Shown: piece after piece, positions 17,559 to 27,987 of the stretch
Layout: each line of letters begins with the position of its first letter
Numbering within the stretch: the stretch's first letter is position 1
Made by a program: the position numbers and the translations under genes
NCBI RefSeq assembly: GCF_008035925.1
Contig: NZ_CP036264.1
Location: forward strand, 4,462,402-4,526,401
Length of the DNA stretch: 64,000 nt
Source: Stieleria maiorica
Lineage (GTDB): Bacteria; Planctomycetota; Planctomycetia; Pirellulales; Pirellulaceae
Direction: 5' to 3'
Notes under the pieces: model-generated
Databases searched by the model: none
What the model was told of the DNA's origin: nothing
Seen by the model: the letters and a program-made list of their open reading frames with translations, nothing else

Positions 17559-18854
17559 ATGTGGAACGCGATTCGTCTTTGCCCAGCCACCGTGTTGCTA
17601 ATGGGGTTTGCGGCTGCGTTTGGTTCGATGGCGTTCGGCCCCGCAGCCTTTTCCCAACAGCCGGTCGATCAAGACGAAGGGCTGATTTTTCGAGATCCGT
17701 TCTCGGGGCTTTCGGCCAGTGAGATCGAATCCAAGCTGGTGGTTTTTCTGATCACCGACGAGGACCCGTTTGAGTGGACGAAGGCCAAGTTGGACCAGGC
17801 GGACAAGAATCGTCTCGGTGGTGGCCCGGATGTCTGGTGCGGTCCCGATTTTCGTCGTTCGTTTCAAAAACTGTTCGTTTCGCGGCCCGATTTGAAGGAC
17901 CGCTGCATTGTCCAGCGCGTCGTCGCCGGACTGCCGAAGAACCTGACCGGAGATGTCGCCCGTACCTTGCCCCCGCGAGCGATCACGGCGATCTGTGACG
18001 GCCAATACCGGTTGCTCAATTTCAGCGTCGGGGTACCGGAACCGAGCGATCTGGTGCGGCTGATCGAAGATGCAGAAGAGACCAAGGCACTGCTTCAATT
18101 GCACCAGGACGATCCGGCGGCACTGTCCAGAGCGGTGTTGGATCGGTCGAACAAGCGTGTTGATCGCGTGTACCATGGTGCCTTGGCTCGATTGACCGAA
18201 CAAGTCAGCTTTGACGGAGCAAGTCTGGACGTCGATGACGCGTGGATTTCCCAGTACGCACGATCGGTGTCGGATCTGAACCCGGTCTATCTGTACGACG
18301 CGGGGCTCCGTTTCGGGCTCAGTGACGGCAGCGATCTGGTGCGTTTGTTGGTCTTGGAACAGCACTGCGAGACGCGACGCAATTGGTGTGATGCATTGGC
18401 CCCGTCTACGATCGCACGCCCGATGCGAGCGATCATGAACCCGTTGATCGATACCGCTTGGGGAATCCCCGCGGTGCTGGAGATCGACCCGCAGGACCAC
18501 GAAGAACCGCTGCGTTGGTTTTCGGCTCGACGTGACAATGCGTTCGTCGTCTTGGCCGTCCAACCGACGTATCTGGATCGGGACATCAGCTGGCCGCCAC
18601 CCAACGTGAGTCGAAATCCGCTCGCCAAACGAAGCTGGAGCGAGCTGGAATCCGTGATGGCAAATCACCCGTTCCGCAGCGTCACAGCGGAACAGTTGGC
18701 AGTGATCCTTCGCGAGAACGACGAATTGGCGATCAATTTGCTGGCCCCGACACGGGCCAGGTACGTGGTGTTTGAACCGGGAAAAAAGAAGCCGGTCGTG
18801 ATCCGCGAATCGGATCTGCCGGGCAAGTTCATCAATCGGCTCGAAACGAAATAA
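17559..18854 (+). CDS. Exported protein of unknown function
   Basis: A 431-residue protein with an N-terminal signal-like segment (basic start, hydrophobic stretch about 8-28, then a small-residue cleavage region before QQPVDQDEG). The remainder is soluble, acidic and helical; a run rich in charged helices spans about 130-240, and four cysteines occur in the mature part. I recognise no catalytic motif or named domain. The ATG at 17559 is supported by the signal sequence immediately after it. The gene stands alone, 158 bp after the tRNA, and converges on a sulfatase gene with a hairpin between them. Probably planctomycete-specific. Confidence 0.78.
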   Translation: MWNAIRLCPATVLLMGFAAAFGSMAFGPAAFSQQPVDQDEGLIFRDPFSGLSASEIESKLVVFLITDEDPFEWTKAKLDQADKNRLGGGPDVWCGPDFRRSFQKLFVSRPDLKDRCIVQRVVAGLPKNLTGDVARTLPPRAITAICDGQYRLLNFSVGVPEPSDLVRLIEDAEETKALLQLHQDDPAALSRAVLDRSNKRVDRVYHGALARLTEQVSFDGASLDVDDAWISQYARSVSDLNPVYLYDAGLRFGLSDGSDLVRLLVLEQHCETRRNWCDALAPSTIARPMRAIMNPLIDTAWGIPAVLEIDPQDHEEPLRWFSARRDNAFVVLAVQPTYLDRDISWPPPNVSRNPLAKRSWSELESVMANHPFRSVTAEQLAVILRENDELAINLLAPTRARYVVFEPGKKKPVVIRESDLPGKFINRLETK

Positions 18855-18988
18855 CCGTTGGTGTCTAGCCTTCAGCCGATCACCCGCCGGTGTACGATGG
18901 CCCTTCCGGGCCGTCGCCCGTGTGGCTCCGCCACACGGGATGGCGCTGCGAGGCGAAGCCTGGGAACAAAATCGAGAGCCAAGCGCGA
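18855..18988. repeat. Repeat fragments and bidirectional hairpin
   Basis: The gap between convergent genes starts with one arm of the GTTGGTGTC(C/T)AG(G/C)CTT family (18857-18878). It then has a GTACGATGGCCCTTCCGGGCC palindromic word, followed by a perfect 10-bp hairpin, CCCGTGTGGC (18917-18926) and GCCACACGGG (18930-18939), with a 3-base loop. The hairpin is well placed to terminate both flanking genes. Confidence 0.7.
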
Positions 18989-20413
<1,425 letters not shown>

Positions 20414-20510
20414 TTTTGGTCAAAGTGGGAAGGGTTTTAGCCCTAGAGTGTAAGGCCCTCGGATCGCGTCGTGGGCCCCGCATCCGGACCGTCGTCCATC
20501 CCGCTCCCCC

Positions 20511-20704
20511 GCGTAGGACATCCCCTCCGGGTTGTCCCCCGTTCAGCCCTCGGCTGAACCCGCGCCGTTCAAAGCGACGGCCCAGAAGGGACCGTCGTAC
20601 ACCCTGCTCCACCGCGTAGGACATCGCTTCCCGGTTGTCCTACCGTTCAGCCCCCGGCTGAACCCGTGGCGTTCATCGCGACGGCCCAGGAGGGACCGTC
20701 GTAC
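20511..20704. repeat. Two tandem copies of a ~91-bp palindromic element
   Basis: Copies at 20511-20600 and 20614-20704 both start GCGTAGGACATC and end GGGACCGTCGTAC, with an internal GTTCAGCC...GGCTGAAC hairpin and a GCGACGGCCC word. A third copy lies at 31571-31658 and fragments at 18891 and 60927-60997. The rest of the 20414-20719 gap holds only a degenerate piece of the same element. Confidence 0.88.
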
Positions 20705-20719
20705 GCGGTAAACCATCGC

Positions 20720-20965
20720 TCAAGTTGCGTCACGATACTCTTGGCGATCTTTCGCGTACTGATCGGCCTCTGGCAGCGTTTCCGATTCGGGGCTTTCGGA
20801 TTCCCAGAGCTGTTTCAAATAAGGTCGACACCAGCCGCACCCGGTGCCCGCCCCGAAGCACTCCGACAGTTGCGAGGGCGTTTTGGGACGCTCGGTGCGA
20901 ATGAATTGAATGACTTTCCGCTTGGGCACGTCGAAACACAAGCAGATCGGTTGGTCGTCGTTCAT
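20720..20965 (-). CDS. BFD-like [2Fe-2S]-binding protein
   Basis: An 81-residue protein with the four cysteines of a bacterioferritin-associated-ferredoxin-like domain: C-x-C in ICLCFDV near residue 8 and C-x2-C in TGCGWCRPYL near residue 42. The remainder is a short acidic tail. The start is the ATG at 20965, which shares its A with the stop of the upstream peptidase (TGATG), so the two genes are translationally coupled. In E. coli, Bfd releases iron from bacterioferritin; here the partner is unknown and a peptidase neighbour is unusual. An in-frame extension to 21007 is unlikely. Confidence 0.82.
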   Translation of the reverse strand: MNDDQPICLCFDVPKRKVIQFIRTERPKTPSQLSECFGAGTGCGWCRPYLKQLWESESPESETLPEADQYAKDRQEYRDAT

Positions 20966-22149
20966 CAGTCGTTTGCTTGGCAGATCAGCATGGTTGCGAC
21001 GCGGCATGCGGCCAGATAGTCGGGGATGTTCAATCGCTCGTCGGCGGTGTGAATGTTTTCTTGGCCGCAGCCGACGGTGACCGCGTTGATTCCGTGTACT
21101 TTCAACCAGTTCGCGTCCAGCCCACCGCCGGCGACTTGGCGATAGGGTTGTCGCCCGATCGATTGGAGTGCCTGTTCGAGGAGTTCGACCGAAGGATCGT
21201 CATCGGCTAAGCAAAAGGCTTCGTAGTCGACACGCGAGTTGAACTCGCACTTGCCGCAGTTCCCGTCGATATTTGCCGTCGACGCGGCGGCCGATTCGAA
21301 TGCGGCGCGCATTTGAGAGATGATTTCGGTTCGGAAGGCAGCGTCATGGCTACGTGCTTCGGCGCGCAGGGTCACGCGTGGCGTGACGACGTTGGTGGCA
21401 TCTCCGCCCTGGATGACGCCGACGTTCGCGGTTCCGGATCCGCCTTGTTGTTCGATTCTCCCCAGCCAGCCGCGGGCGTCCAGGTCTGCGATCGCCTTGG
21501 CGGCCATCACGATCGCACTGGCCCCTTTTTCCGGTGCGGCGCCGGCGTGCGCGGGGATTCCTGTCAATGTGATTTCGGCACGCTCGCCTCCGATCGCGCC
21601 GGTCGTCACCTTTTCGATCGCCCCGCCGTCGAAGTTGAACGCCCGATCGACGTGGCCGATCAATGCCGGGTCCAGGTGCCGCGCTCCTTCCAACCCGATC
21701 TCCTCTTGGATCAGGAACACGATCACGACGGGGGGCAAATCGGTGCGCCCAAGTCGCAGTCGCTCGACGGCGGCGGTCAGAATCGCCGCGCAGCCGCTGC
21801 GGTTGTCGGCTCCCAGACCGGTCTCACCCCGGCTGTAGACTTGGTCGCCATCGACGACTGGGTCGCTTCCCAGACAGATCGGGACCGTATCCATGTGGGC
21901 CGACAGCATCGTCCGGGGGCCCTTGTCACTGCCCGGCAGGTGAACGACCACATTCGAGCAATTCCCGGAAATTCGTGTCCGGGTCTCCGCTCCGTCGTAT
22001 CGGATCGCCGATTCATCCAGTCCGGCCTGGATCAAGGAGTCGACGATTCGGGCCGCGACGTCGCGTTCGTTGCCGCTACCGCCGTTGATGGCGGTTAATT
22101 CGAGGTACCGTGTGAGTGCTTCGTCTTCGTTGACTACGATTTCTTTCAT
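20965..22149 (-). CDS. M20/M42-type zinc peptidase (PepT-like)
   Basis: Dinuclear-zinc aminopeptidase or tripeptidase-like enzyme, 394 residues from the ATG at 22149. Metal and catalytic residues are visible: H85 and D87 in SAHMDTVP, D115 in GLGADNRSGC and E149/E150 in IQEEIGLEG. A dimerisation (lid) domain starts near residue 180, with TGIPAHAGAAPEKG. Cytosolic, no signal peptide. Upstream in-frame codons to 22239 lack homology. It is divergent from rlmN (68-bp gap) and coupled by TGATG to a [2Fe-2S] protein gene. The substrate could be a tripeptide or another small peptide. Confidence 0.88.
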   Translation of the reverse strand: MKEIVVNEDEALTRYLELTAINGGSGNERDVAARIVDSLIQAGLDESAIRYDGAETRTRISGNCSNVVVHLPGSDKGPRTMLSAHMDTVPICLGSDPVVDGDQVYSRGETGLGADNRSGCAAILTAAVERLRLGRTDLPPVVIVFLIQEEIGLEGARHLDPALIGHVDRAFNFDGGAIEKVTTGAIGGERAEITLTGIPAHAGAAPEKGASAIVMAAKAIADLDARGWLGRIEQQGGSGTANVGVIQGGDATNVVTPRVTLRAEARSHDAAFRTEIISQMRAAFESAAASTANIDGNCGKCEFNSRVDYEAFCLADDDPSVELLEQALQSIGRQPYRQVAGGGLDANWLKVHGINAVTVGCGQENIHTADERLNIPDYLAACRVATMLICQAND

Positions 22150-22217
22150 CTTGCGGTTAAATTGGAGGCGCCCCAGAATGCTGACCGTCCCATTAGCGTA
22201 GGGTTCGGTTGGTCGGC

Positions 22218-23351
22218 ATGTCGAGTGCCTGGTCCCCATTTACCGCATTGTTGGTCTGCGTGAATCTTCCCGTCATTCAATCCGAATCTGCATCCAGCTC
22301 GGCACCCGCGCGGGATGACCGCACGCACCTGCTGGATTTGTCGTTGGCCGAGTTCCAGACGTGGTTGACCGAGCACGGACAGCCCAAGTTTCGCGCCAAG
22401 CAGGTATTTGGATGGATCTATGAAAAACGGGTCCGCGATTTTGATGCGATGAGCGACTTGCCCAAAACGCTCCGCGAGCAGCTGGCGAAAGAGTTTGTGA
22501 TCTATCGCTCCCAAGAGGCGGCGGTGCAAACCAGTCGCGACGGCACCGACAAACTGTTGGTCGGACTGGCCGACGGCGGTGAAGTGGAATGTGTGCTGCT
22601 GCGCGACGGGCACCGGCGCAGCATTTGTGTCAGCAGCCAGGTCGGCTGTGCGATGGGATGTGTGTTTTGCGCCAGCGGACTCGACGGCGTCGACCGCAAC
22701 CTGACCCGCGGCGAGATCGTCGAGCAAATGCTGCGTTTGCAGGCTCGATTGGAGCCGGGGGAGCGGCTGAGTCACATCGTGATGATGGGGATGGGCGAAC
22801 CGCTGGCCAACTTGGATCGTGTGCTTGGAGCGTTGGAGACGGCGAGATCGGCCGAGGGGCTGGGGATCAGTCCGCGACGGATCACGATCAGCACGGTCGG
22901 ATTGCCGCCGGCGATCGATCGATTGGCGAAAAACGGCGTGCCCTACAATTTGGCGGTCAGCTTGCATGCGCCGAACGAGGAACTGAGGAGCCAGTTGGTT
23001 CCGGTGAACGAAAAGATCGGGATCGATGCCGTGTTGGCGGCTGCCGATCGCTACTTCGATGCGAGCGGGCGGCGGTTGACGTTTGAATACGTGTTACTCG
23101 GCGGCGTTAACGACGCACCCGAGCACGCTCGAGAGTTGGCCCAGCTGTTACGCCATCGCACCGTCTTGCTCAATGTGATTCCCTACAATCCGGTCGAAGG
23201 GTTGCCATACGTGACCCCCAGTAAGCGGTCGATTGCAGAGTTTCGTCAGATTTTGGAATCTGGTGGCGTCAACGTGATGTTCCGCCAGCGCAAAGGCGAC
23301 GAGATCGACGCCGCCTGCGGCCAACTCCGCCGCAACCGCAACGCCAAGTGA
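22218..23351 (+). CDS. rlmN: 23S rRNA (adenine(2503)-C2)-methyltransferase RlmN
   Basis: Radical-SAM enzyme that methylates A2503 of 23S rRNA (and A37 of some tRNAs). 377 residues from the ATG at 22218; a TTG nine bases earlier is an alternative. The [4Fe-4S] cluster motif is C144-x3-C148-x2-C151. The two further catalytic cysteines of the family correspond to C125 (GEVECVLLRDG) and C367 near the C-terminus. The MMGMGEPLANL motif and the SLHAPNEELR segment are typical. The N-terminal ~35 residues are an extra polar leader relative to the E. coli protein. It is divergent from the peptidase gene and followed by a complex palindromic repeat. Confidence 0.95.
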   Translation: MSSAWSPFTALLVCVNLPVIQSESASSSAPARDDRTHLLDLSLAEFQTWLTEHGQPKFRAKQVFGWIYEKRVRDFDAMSDLPKTLREQLAKEFVIYRSQEAAVQTSRDGTDKLLVGLADGGEVECVLLRDGHRRSICVSSQVGCAMGCVFCASGLDGVDRNLTRGEIVEQMLRLQARLEPGERLSHIVMMGMGEPLANLDRVLGALETARSAEGLGISPRRITISTVGLPPAIDRLAKNGVPYNLAVSLHAPNEELRSQLVPVNEKIGIDAVLAAADRYFDASGRRLTFEYVLLGGVNDAPEHARELAQLLRHRTVLLNVIPYNPVEGLPYVTPSKRSIAEFRQILESGGVNVMFRQRKGDEIDAACGQLRRNRNAK

Positions 23352-23383
23352 CCACGATTCGCCCGCGACCGGTTTTCCCCCTG

Positions 23384-23619
23384 GTGTGGAACCATTGTCT
23401 CAATTGTTCCCCCCTCAGCCGCCCCGGCTGAGCGCATTCGCAATTGGTGCCACCCATCAAACTGTCCGCGCCATGGCAGACAGCGGTTTTGATATCAATT
23501 CATGGATTGATTGATGGGTGGCACCAACTGGTGATGCGATGGGTGGCACCAACTGGTGATGCGAGAGCGGCTGCCCGCGTTGCGGGCAGGGGGAACAGTT
23601 GGGGACAACGGTTCTACAC
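23384..23619. repeat. Inverted repeat carrying a second, nested inverted repeat
   Basis: Outer arms 23384-23413 (GTGTGGAACCATTGTC...) and 23589-23619 (...GACAACGGTTCTACAC) pair imperfectly over ~30 bp and match the element at 56340-56450. In this copy the centre holds another palindrome: arms 23444-23460 and 23511-23527 are perfect 17-bp reverse complements. It also holds a perfect direct duplication of 25 bp (23515-23539 and 23540-23564). The element lies between the convergent ends of rlmN and the DUF1559 gene. Confidence 0.9.
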
Positions 23620-23630
23620 TGCCTTTTCCG

Positions 23631-24869
23631 CTACAGAATCTCGTCGATCAGTTCGTGTTGGTTGCGGGTTCCCAGGGCACCCCAAAGCCCGAAGGGGCTG
23701 GGACTGCCGGGAGACAAGTGGCCTTGGCCTTCCAGCGTGACCGAGCCTTTTAATTCCCCGCACTCGATCGAGTCGGTGATAAAGTGAATCGAGCCGTCGC
23801 CCATCGCCACGTGGCCTCCGCCCTGATGTCGGCTGCTGACCGACAGTGTTCCGATGGTCGTCGAATCGCCTCCGAAGCACAATTGCGTGTTGGGCGGTGA
23901 CGTGGTGTTGCATCCGCTCATCAACGGCATCGCATCGGCCCAGCGGTAGCCGCGGCCCTGGCCCCGCCGCGCCGGTAACGTGACTTGCCCGCGTGCGTCC
24001 CAAAAACGGGGACGTTCGGGATCGATCTGGGGACGACAGATTTGGGCGTCACCCAACAGACCGCCGGCCCAACCGTTTCCGGTCGACGGTACGGTGCGAG
24101 TGTCTTTGTCACCAAGATCCGTCGCGATCTCACCCATCATGATCGTCGTCGACAAGCCGTCGGTCACGTCGTCCAACGAAGTCACCATCCGGGGCACAAA
24201 CATGCCTCGCCCGGTCGCCAACACTTGTGTCTGACCACTGGGCGACCACTTGGAATCTTCGTATCGCCACAGCCCTTGATCCAACCCTTCGATGGCGTCA
24301 CCCAAACAAGCCGCATAGTTGGTCCGCCCCAAGGCAGGGCTGCCGATTCCCGGATCCGACGGACAGCGGTAGGTTCCGATCTCCATCGCCCACGGCAGGT
24401 ACGATCCCATCGACGGCGATGGCCCCATCTTGGGGTAAGGATGGTTCACGTCGCCCAAACCATCCATGCTGTCCATCGACATGTCAAAGAAGTCGTCTTC
24501 GGCGGCCAGCGCATCGCTGCCTGGCACTGGGCCGATCCATTGGCCGCTGATGGTGTTCCAGACCGGTGTCTGTCCTAAAAAGGGAGTGATCGAGACGAGA
24601 AAGCTGAGCCGAAACTGATTGGTTTTTGCAGCGTCGTTGGCGTTGTTGAATGTTCCCGTCCCGTGCGGCGGCAGGAATCCGAACGCGTCATGGTACTGGG
24701 CGACGCCCAAGGCGATTTGTTTGAAGTTGTTGCTGCAACTCATCCGTCGCGCTGCTTCGCGTGACGCTTGGACGGCGGGCAAAAGCAGCCCCACCAAAAT
24801 TCCGATGACGCCGACGACGACCAGCAACTCCAGCAATGTGAATCCGTTATGATACCGGTGACGATTCAT
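23631..24869 (-). CDS. DUF1559 protein with prepilin-type N-terminus
   Basis: 412 residues. Residues 9-10 form a prepilin peptidase site ([16 protein letters not shown], glutamate at +5), followed by the pilin-like hydrophobic helix and the [15 protein letters not shown] region typical of planctomycete DUF1559 proteins. The C-terminus has the expected H-x9-DGS element ([19 protein letters not shown]). After processing it should be a membrane-anchored or filament-associated pseudopilin. The start is the ATG at 24869, which leaves a short basic leader; upstream in-frame codons are unlikely. It is divergent from the secretion-type operon at 24957 with an 87-bp gap, so the two may be co-regulated. 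Confidence 0.9.
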   Translation of the reverse strand: MNRHRYHNGFTLLELLVVVGVIGILVGLLLPAVQASREAARRMSCSNNFKQIALGVAQYHDAFGFLPPHGTGTFNNANDAAKTNQFRLSFLVSITPFLGQTPVWNTISGQWIGPVPGSDALAAEDDFFDMSMDSMDGLGDVNHPYPKMGPSPSMGSYLPWAMEIGTYRCPSDPGIGSPALGRTNYAACLGDAIEGLDQGLWRYEDSKWSPSGQTQVLATGRGMFVPRMVTSLDDVTDGLSTTIMMGEIATDLGDKDTRTVPSTGNGWAGGLLGDAQICRPQIDPERPRFWDARGQVTLPARRGQGRGYRWADAMPLMSGCNTTSPPNTQLCFGGDSTTIGTLSVSSRHQGGGHVAMGDGSIHFITDSIECGELKGSVTLEGQGHLSPGSPSPFGLWGALGTRNQHELIDEIL

Positions 24870-24956
24870 GGGCTTTCCACTCGAGCTAGAAAACCACAGC
24901 TTAACGATCTTCAACGCGGCGCGGGGACGCGGGTGCGATTCTTTTCGGATTAACGG
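24870..24956. promoter_or_regulatory. Divergent control region of the pseudopilin / secretion locus
   Basis: 87 bp between the start codons of the DUF1559 gene (minus) and the ATPase operon (plus). All promoter elements for the two divergent transcripts probably lie here. I cannot assign a confident promoter by eye; GGATTAACGG lies just before the plus-strand start. Confidence 0.4.
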
Positions 24957-26129
24957 ATGCAGGTTTCGTTCTCACGATCACGTCGTTCATCGTCCGATCC
25001 GGACTTTGCGATCGCCATGGTCAACGACTGTTTGACAGCGGCACTGCAGCGTGGAGCCAGCGACGTTCATCTCCAGCCCCGCTCGCGGCGCTGGGAAGTC
25101 GCGTTTCGAATCGACGGTGTGCTGCAGCCGTATGAATCGTTCGAAATCAGCGACCATAGCGATCCGGTGTCGCGTTTGATGGCGCTGGCCGCGTTGCCGT
25201 CGTATCGAGCAGGCGTGCCACAAGAAGGTCCGTTGCGGTGGCAAGACGATGCCGGTCAAACGCACGAAATGCGGCTGGGGGTGTTTCCCACTGTGCACGG
25301 AAATCGAGCCGTCATCCGAATCATGGGCGACCGTCAGTCGCTGCGTCAGATCGACGGTCTGGGGTTCGATGCAACGACGATCAGGCGGGTGCGGACCGTT
25401 TGTGACGCACGCGACGGATGGCTGTTGGTCGCCGGGCCGGCCGGCAGTGGGAAGACGACCACGTTGTATGCCTGTCTGTCCTACATCGCCGAAACGGGGT
25501 TCGGACGCAGCGTGTTGACCATCGAAGACCCGATCGAATCGGTGATCGATTCGATCAGCCAAAGCCAATTGCAGCCCAGCAGCGGGATGACGCTGGCGTC
25601 GGCCATGCGGGCGGCCGTTCGGCAAGACGCCGAAGTGTTGTTGGTCAGCGAGATCCGCGACGTCGACACCGCCGAAGCCGTCTTGGCGGCATCGATGACG
25701 GGCCACTTGTGCTTTTCATCGATTCACGCGGGTTCGATCGGCGCGACGCTGCGTCGATTGGTGCAAATGAAGTTGCCGATCTATGCGATCCAAAGTGGAT
25801 TGCGCGGGATTCTCTGCCAACGCCTGTTGCGCAAAACCTGCACCGAATGTCCGGGGCCGTCAGAGTCTTCGGCGGATTCGGATTGCAAACGGTGCCATGG
25901 AACCGGATATCAAGGTCGCCTCCCGGTCGCTCAATTGCTGTGCTTTGATGGATCCGCGGCCGGGCACGCCGTGTTCGACGCCTTGACCGAGGGACGTTCG
26001 GCGATGGAAATCGACGCGATCGCCGCCCGAGCAGGCATCGATTCACTGTATGACCAGGCGACGCGTTTGGTCGACGAAGGCCGAACGGACATGGACGAAG
26101 TGTTCCGGGTGTTGGGGAGGCGAGAATGA
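24957..26129 (+). CDS. GspE/PilB-like secretion ATPase, short form
   Basis: Cytoplasmic hexameric ATPase expected to power pseudopilus assembly. At 390 residues it lacks the N1 domain of full GspE (usually about 500 residues or more) and starts near the N2 motif [11 protein letters not shown] (33-43). Walker A is [10 protein letters not shown] (160-169), the Asp box LTIEDPIE follows near 188, Walker B with EIRD is at 227-235, and the His box contains H250 and H257. A zinc-binding motif C295-x2-C298...C310-x2-C313 is the GspE tetracysteine. First gene of an eight-gene operon; its stop overlaps the next start by four bases. The missing N1 domain suggests its inner-membrane partner differs from GspL. 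Confidence 0.92.
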   Translation: MQVSFSRSRRSSSDPDFAIAMVNDCLTAALQRGASDVHLQPRSRRWEVAFRIDGVLQPYESFEISDHSDPVSRLMALAALPSYRAGVPQEGPLRWQDDAGQTHEMRLGVFPTVHGNRAVIRIMGDRQSLRQIDGLGFDATTIRRVRTVCDARDGWLLVAGPAGSGKTTTLYACLSYIAETGFGRSVLTIEDPIESVIDSISQSQLQPSSGMTLASAMRAAVRQDAEVLLVSEIRDVDTAEAVLAASMTGHLCFSSIHAGSIGATLRRLVQMKLPIYAIQSGLRGILCQRLLRKTCTECPGPSESSADSDCKRCHGTGYQGRLPVAQLLCFDGSAAGHAVFDALTEGRSAMEIDAIAARAGIDSLYDQATRLVDEGRTDMDEVFRVLGRRE

Positions 26130-27178
26130 TGTCGGCCGACCGACCCGAGACGACGCTGGACGACGAATCGTTGGCGATGTTGCTGGACGAAGTCTCTGCG
26201 ATGGCGACGTCGAAGCGTCCTCTAATATCCGGGCTGGAGGACCTTGATGACGCGTCGATGGGCACGATCGGCCGTGCGGCGAATGCGGTACGGGCTGGTT
26301 TAACGGGAGGCAAATCCGCGGCAGAATCGGTCGCGGCGGTGGCCGGGAGCTACCAAAGTCCGATCAGATTGGCGATGGAAGTGATGGCGACCACCGGTTC
26401 GACCGAACCGATCGATGAAGCGGCGCGATTGATCCGCCAGACGAACGAGGAACGGCGTCGAGTTTTTCTCGCGTCGATCAACCCGATTCTAAACGTGATC
26501 GTGGGCGCGACGGTCGTGTTTTTTGTCATGCCTTGGATCCTGGTGTCCTTGTCCCAAGCCGAATTGATCAAACCCGCGTTCGCGCCGTCGATCACGGAAA
26601 TCTGTCAAGCCTTCGCACAAGACTTCATGCTCGCGGCAATCGCCACGATTGTGGTCGTGGGGCTGTTTTCGTCGGCGCTGGCGTGGGGACTTTCACGGTC
26701 CCGCCGCGGCGGTGACGTGTTTCGCGATTACGCGACCTTCTGCCGCTGGATGGCGTTGCAAATCAGTCCGACGGGACGAACGCAAGGATCAATCACTGCC
26801 ATCGAACCGGGACGTTTGATCCAGACCGCGGCCGAAGCCGTGGGGCCGGCGTGGTCGTCATCGTGGGCAAGGGTGATTGACAGCGTTCGCGGCGGGGCAA
26901 CTTCCCAAGACACATTGGCCATGCCACCGGACACGCCCGAACCGGTTCGACGATGCGTGCTGGACCTGGTCACCGGTCGTCGCGAAGGCGATCGAATCGC
27001 TTTTGATTTACGGCGGTTGGCCGAGCTGTATGTCCAAAAATCAAAACGCTTCCGAAGCCTTTGGACCGAGGTCTTGCCGCGTGCGATGACGTGGGTGTTG
27101 ATGATCATGATGATGGTGATCTTGTTGCAAGCCATCCTGATGCCACTGTTGAAAGTCGTCGGGGAGGTGGCACCGTGA
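26126..27178 (+). CDS. GspF-like inner-membrane platform protein 1
   Basis: 350 residues, with ATGA overlap with the ATPase gene. It shows a degenerate GspF pattern: helical soluble part (about 50-110), then a membrane helix NPILNVIVGATVVFFVMPWI (about 116-135) that corresponds to the YPxxL..VVVFLLxFVVP segment of GspF, a second helix near 165-190, a second soluble part, and a C-terminal helix ending in LMPLLKVVGEVAP, like the ILLPLFQ end of GspF. Family assignment rests on this topology and local similarity, so it is moderately secure. It is the first of three different GspF-like genes in a row. Confidence 0.72.
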   Translation: MMSADRPETTLDDESLAMLLDEVSAMATSKRPLISGLEDLDDASMGTIGRAANAVRAGLTGGKSAAESVAAVAGSYQSPIRLAMEVMATTGSTEPIDEAARLIRQTNEERRRVFLASINPILNVIVGATVVFFVMPWILVSLSQAELIKPAFAPSITEICQAFAQDFMLAAIATIVVVGLFSSALAWGLSRSRRGGDVFRDYATFCRWMALQISPTGRTQGSITAIEPGRLIQTAAEAVGPAWSSSWARVIDSVRGGATSQDTLAMPPDTPEPVRRCVLDLVTGRREGDRIAFDLRRLAELYVQKSKRFRSLWTEVLPRAMTWVLMIMMMVILLQAILMPLLKVVGEVAP

Positions 27179-27987
27179 CGCACCCGCACGAAAACCACGC
27201 AATCGGTATCGCGGAACAGGCTGAACTGGAGATTTGGCAGGGCATTCGCGACGACACCCGACGCCGGCTGCTGAAGACGGTGACCGTCGGCGTCATCTAC
27301 CTGATCGCGGCGTTGGCAGTCGGAGCTTACTTGATTGTGACGATCGCCGACGTGGGGCGCGAGAATGTTGTACTTCGCGGTTGGCAACCGGTTGTGGTCG
27401 ATGTCGGTTGGATGCTGACCATTGCGACGGGCTATGGAGCTTTGGCGGTCACGGCGTTTGTCGGCTATTTGGTGACGTTGCTGTGGATTCAGGACAAGCT
27501 TCCTGCCGCCGCGTTCCAGATCGTCGACGGCGTACCCTGGATCGGATCGACCATCCGAGTGGTGGCGATGGGCGAGTTCTGTCAATCAATCTTTCAATCG
27601 CTGCTTCGCTCCCAACCGATCGGAGTGGCGTTGGATCAGGCATCGTCTGCGGTTGGACATGCGGGGATGCGTCGCTGGTCGGCATTGGCGTCCAAACGGA
27701 TCGAGTTCGGGCATCCGCTCGCGCACGTCTTACAATCGTCGCCGATCCAAGATCCACCGCTGTCGGCGGTGGCGGCCTTTGCGATGCAGAAATTACCGGC
27801 CAGTGACAGCGTCGACGTCTGGCGCCGGGCGACTTCGGAATGTCACCTGCTGGCCCAGTCGCGGCTGGACCGGACGGCGATGGCCGTCTCGGTCTGCTGT
27901 CTGTTGGCATCGGTGTTCATCGCATTCTTCGCCTTGCTGCTCTCGGGCATCGCGATGCGGACCATGTTGCAGGGGCTGACGTACTGA
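27175..27987 (+). CDS. GspF-like inner-membrane platform protein 2
   Basis: 270 residues, starting with GTG at 27175, which overlaps the previous stop (GTGA). Two helices lie near 36-58 and 75-102. The soluble region (about 115-225) reads like one GspF cytoplasmic repeat: VPWIGSTIRVVAMGEFCQS, then LLRSQPIGVALDQAS and the later LSAVAAFAMQK. A C-terminal helix (about 235-265) closes the protein. So it has roughly one GspF repeat rather than two. The next gene overlaps its stop by one base (TGATG). Upstream in-frame codons back to 27061 belong to the previous gene's shadow. Confidence 0.7.
   Translation: MTHPHENHAIGIAEQAELEIWQGIRDDTRRRLLKTVTVGVIYLIAALAVGAYLIVTIADVGRENVVLRGWQPVVVDVGWMLTIATGYGALAVTAFVGYLVTLLWIQDKLPAAAFQIVDGVPWIGSTIRVVAMGEFCQSIFQSLLRSQPIGVALDQASSAVGHAGMRRWSALASKRIEFGHPLAHVLQSSPIQDPPLSAVAAFAMQKLPASDSVDVWRRATSECHLLAQSRLDRTAMAVSVCCLLASVFIAFFALLLSGIAMRTMLQGLTY

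Noticed and set aside
25000-25700. Long open frames antisense to the secretion ATPase and other genes
   Set aside because: They shadow genes with clear motifs on the other strand and show arginine/histidine-rich nonsense composition.
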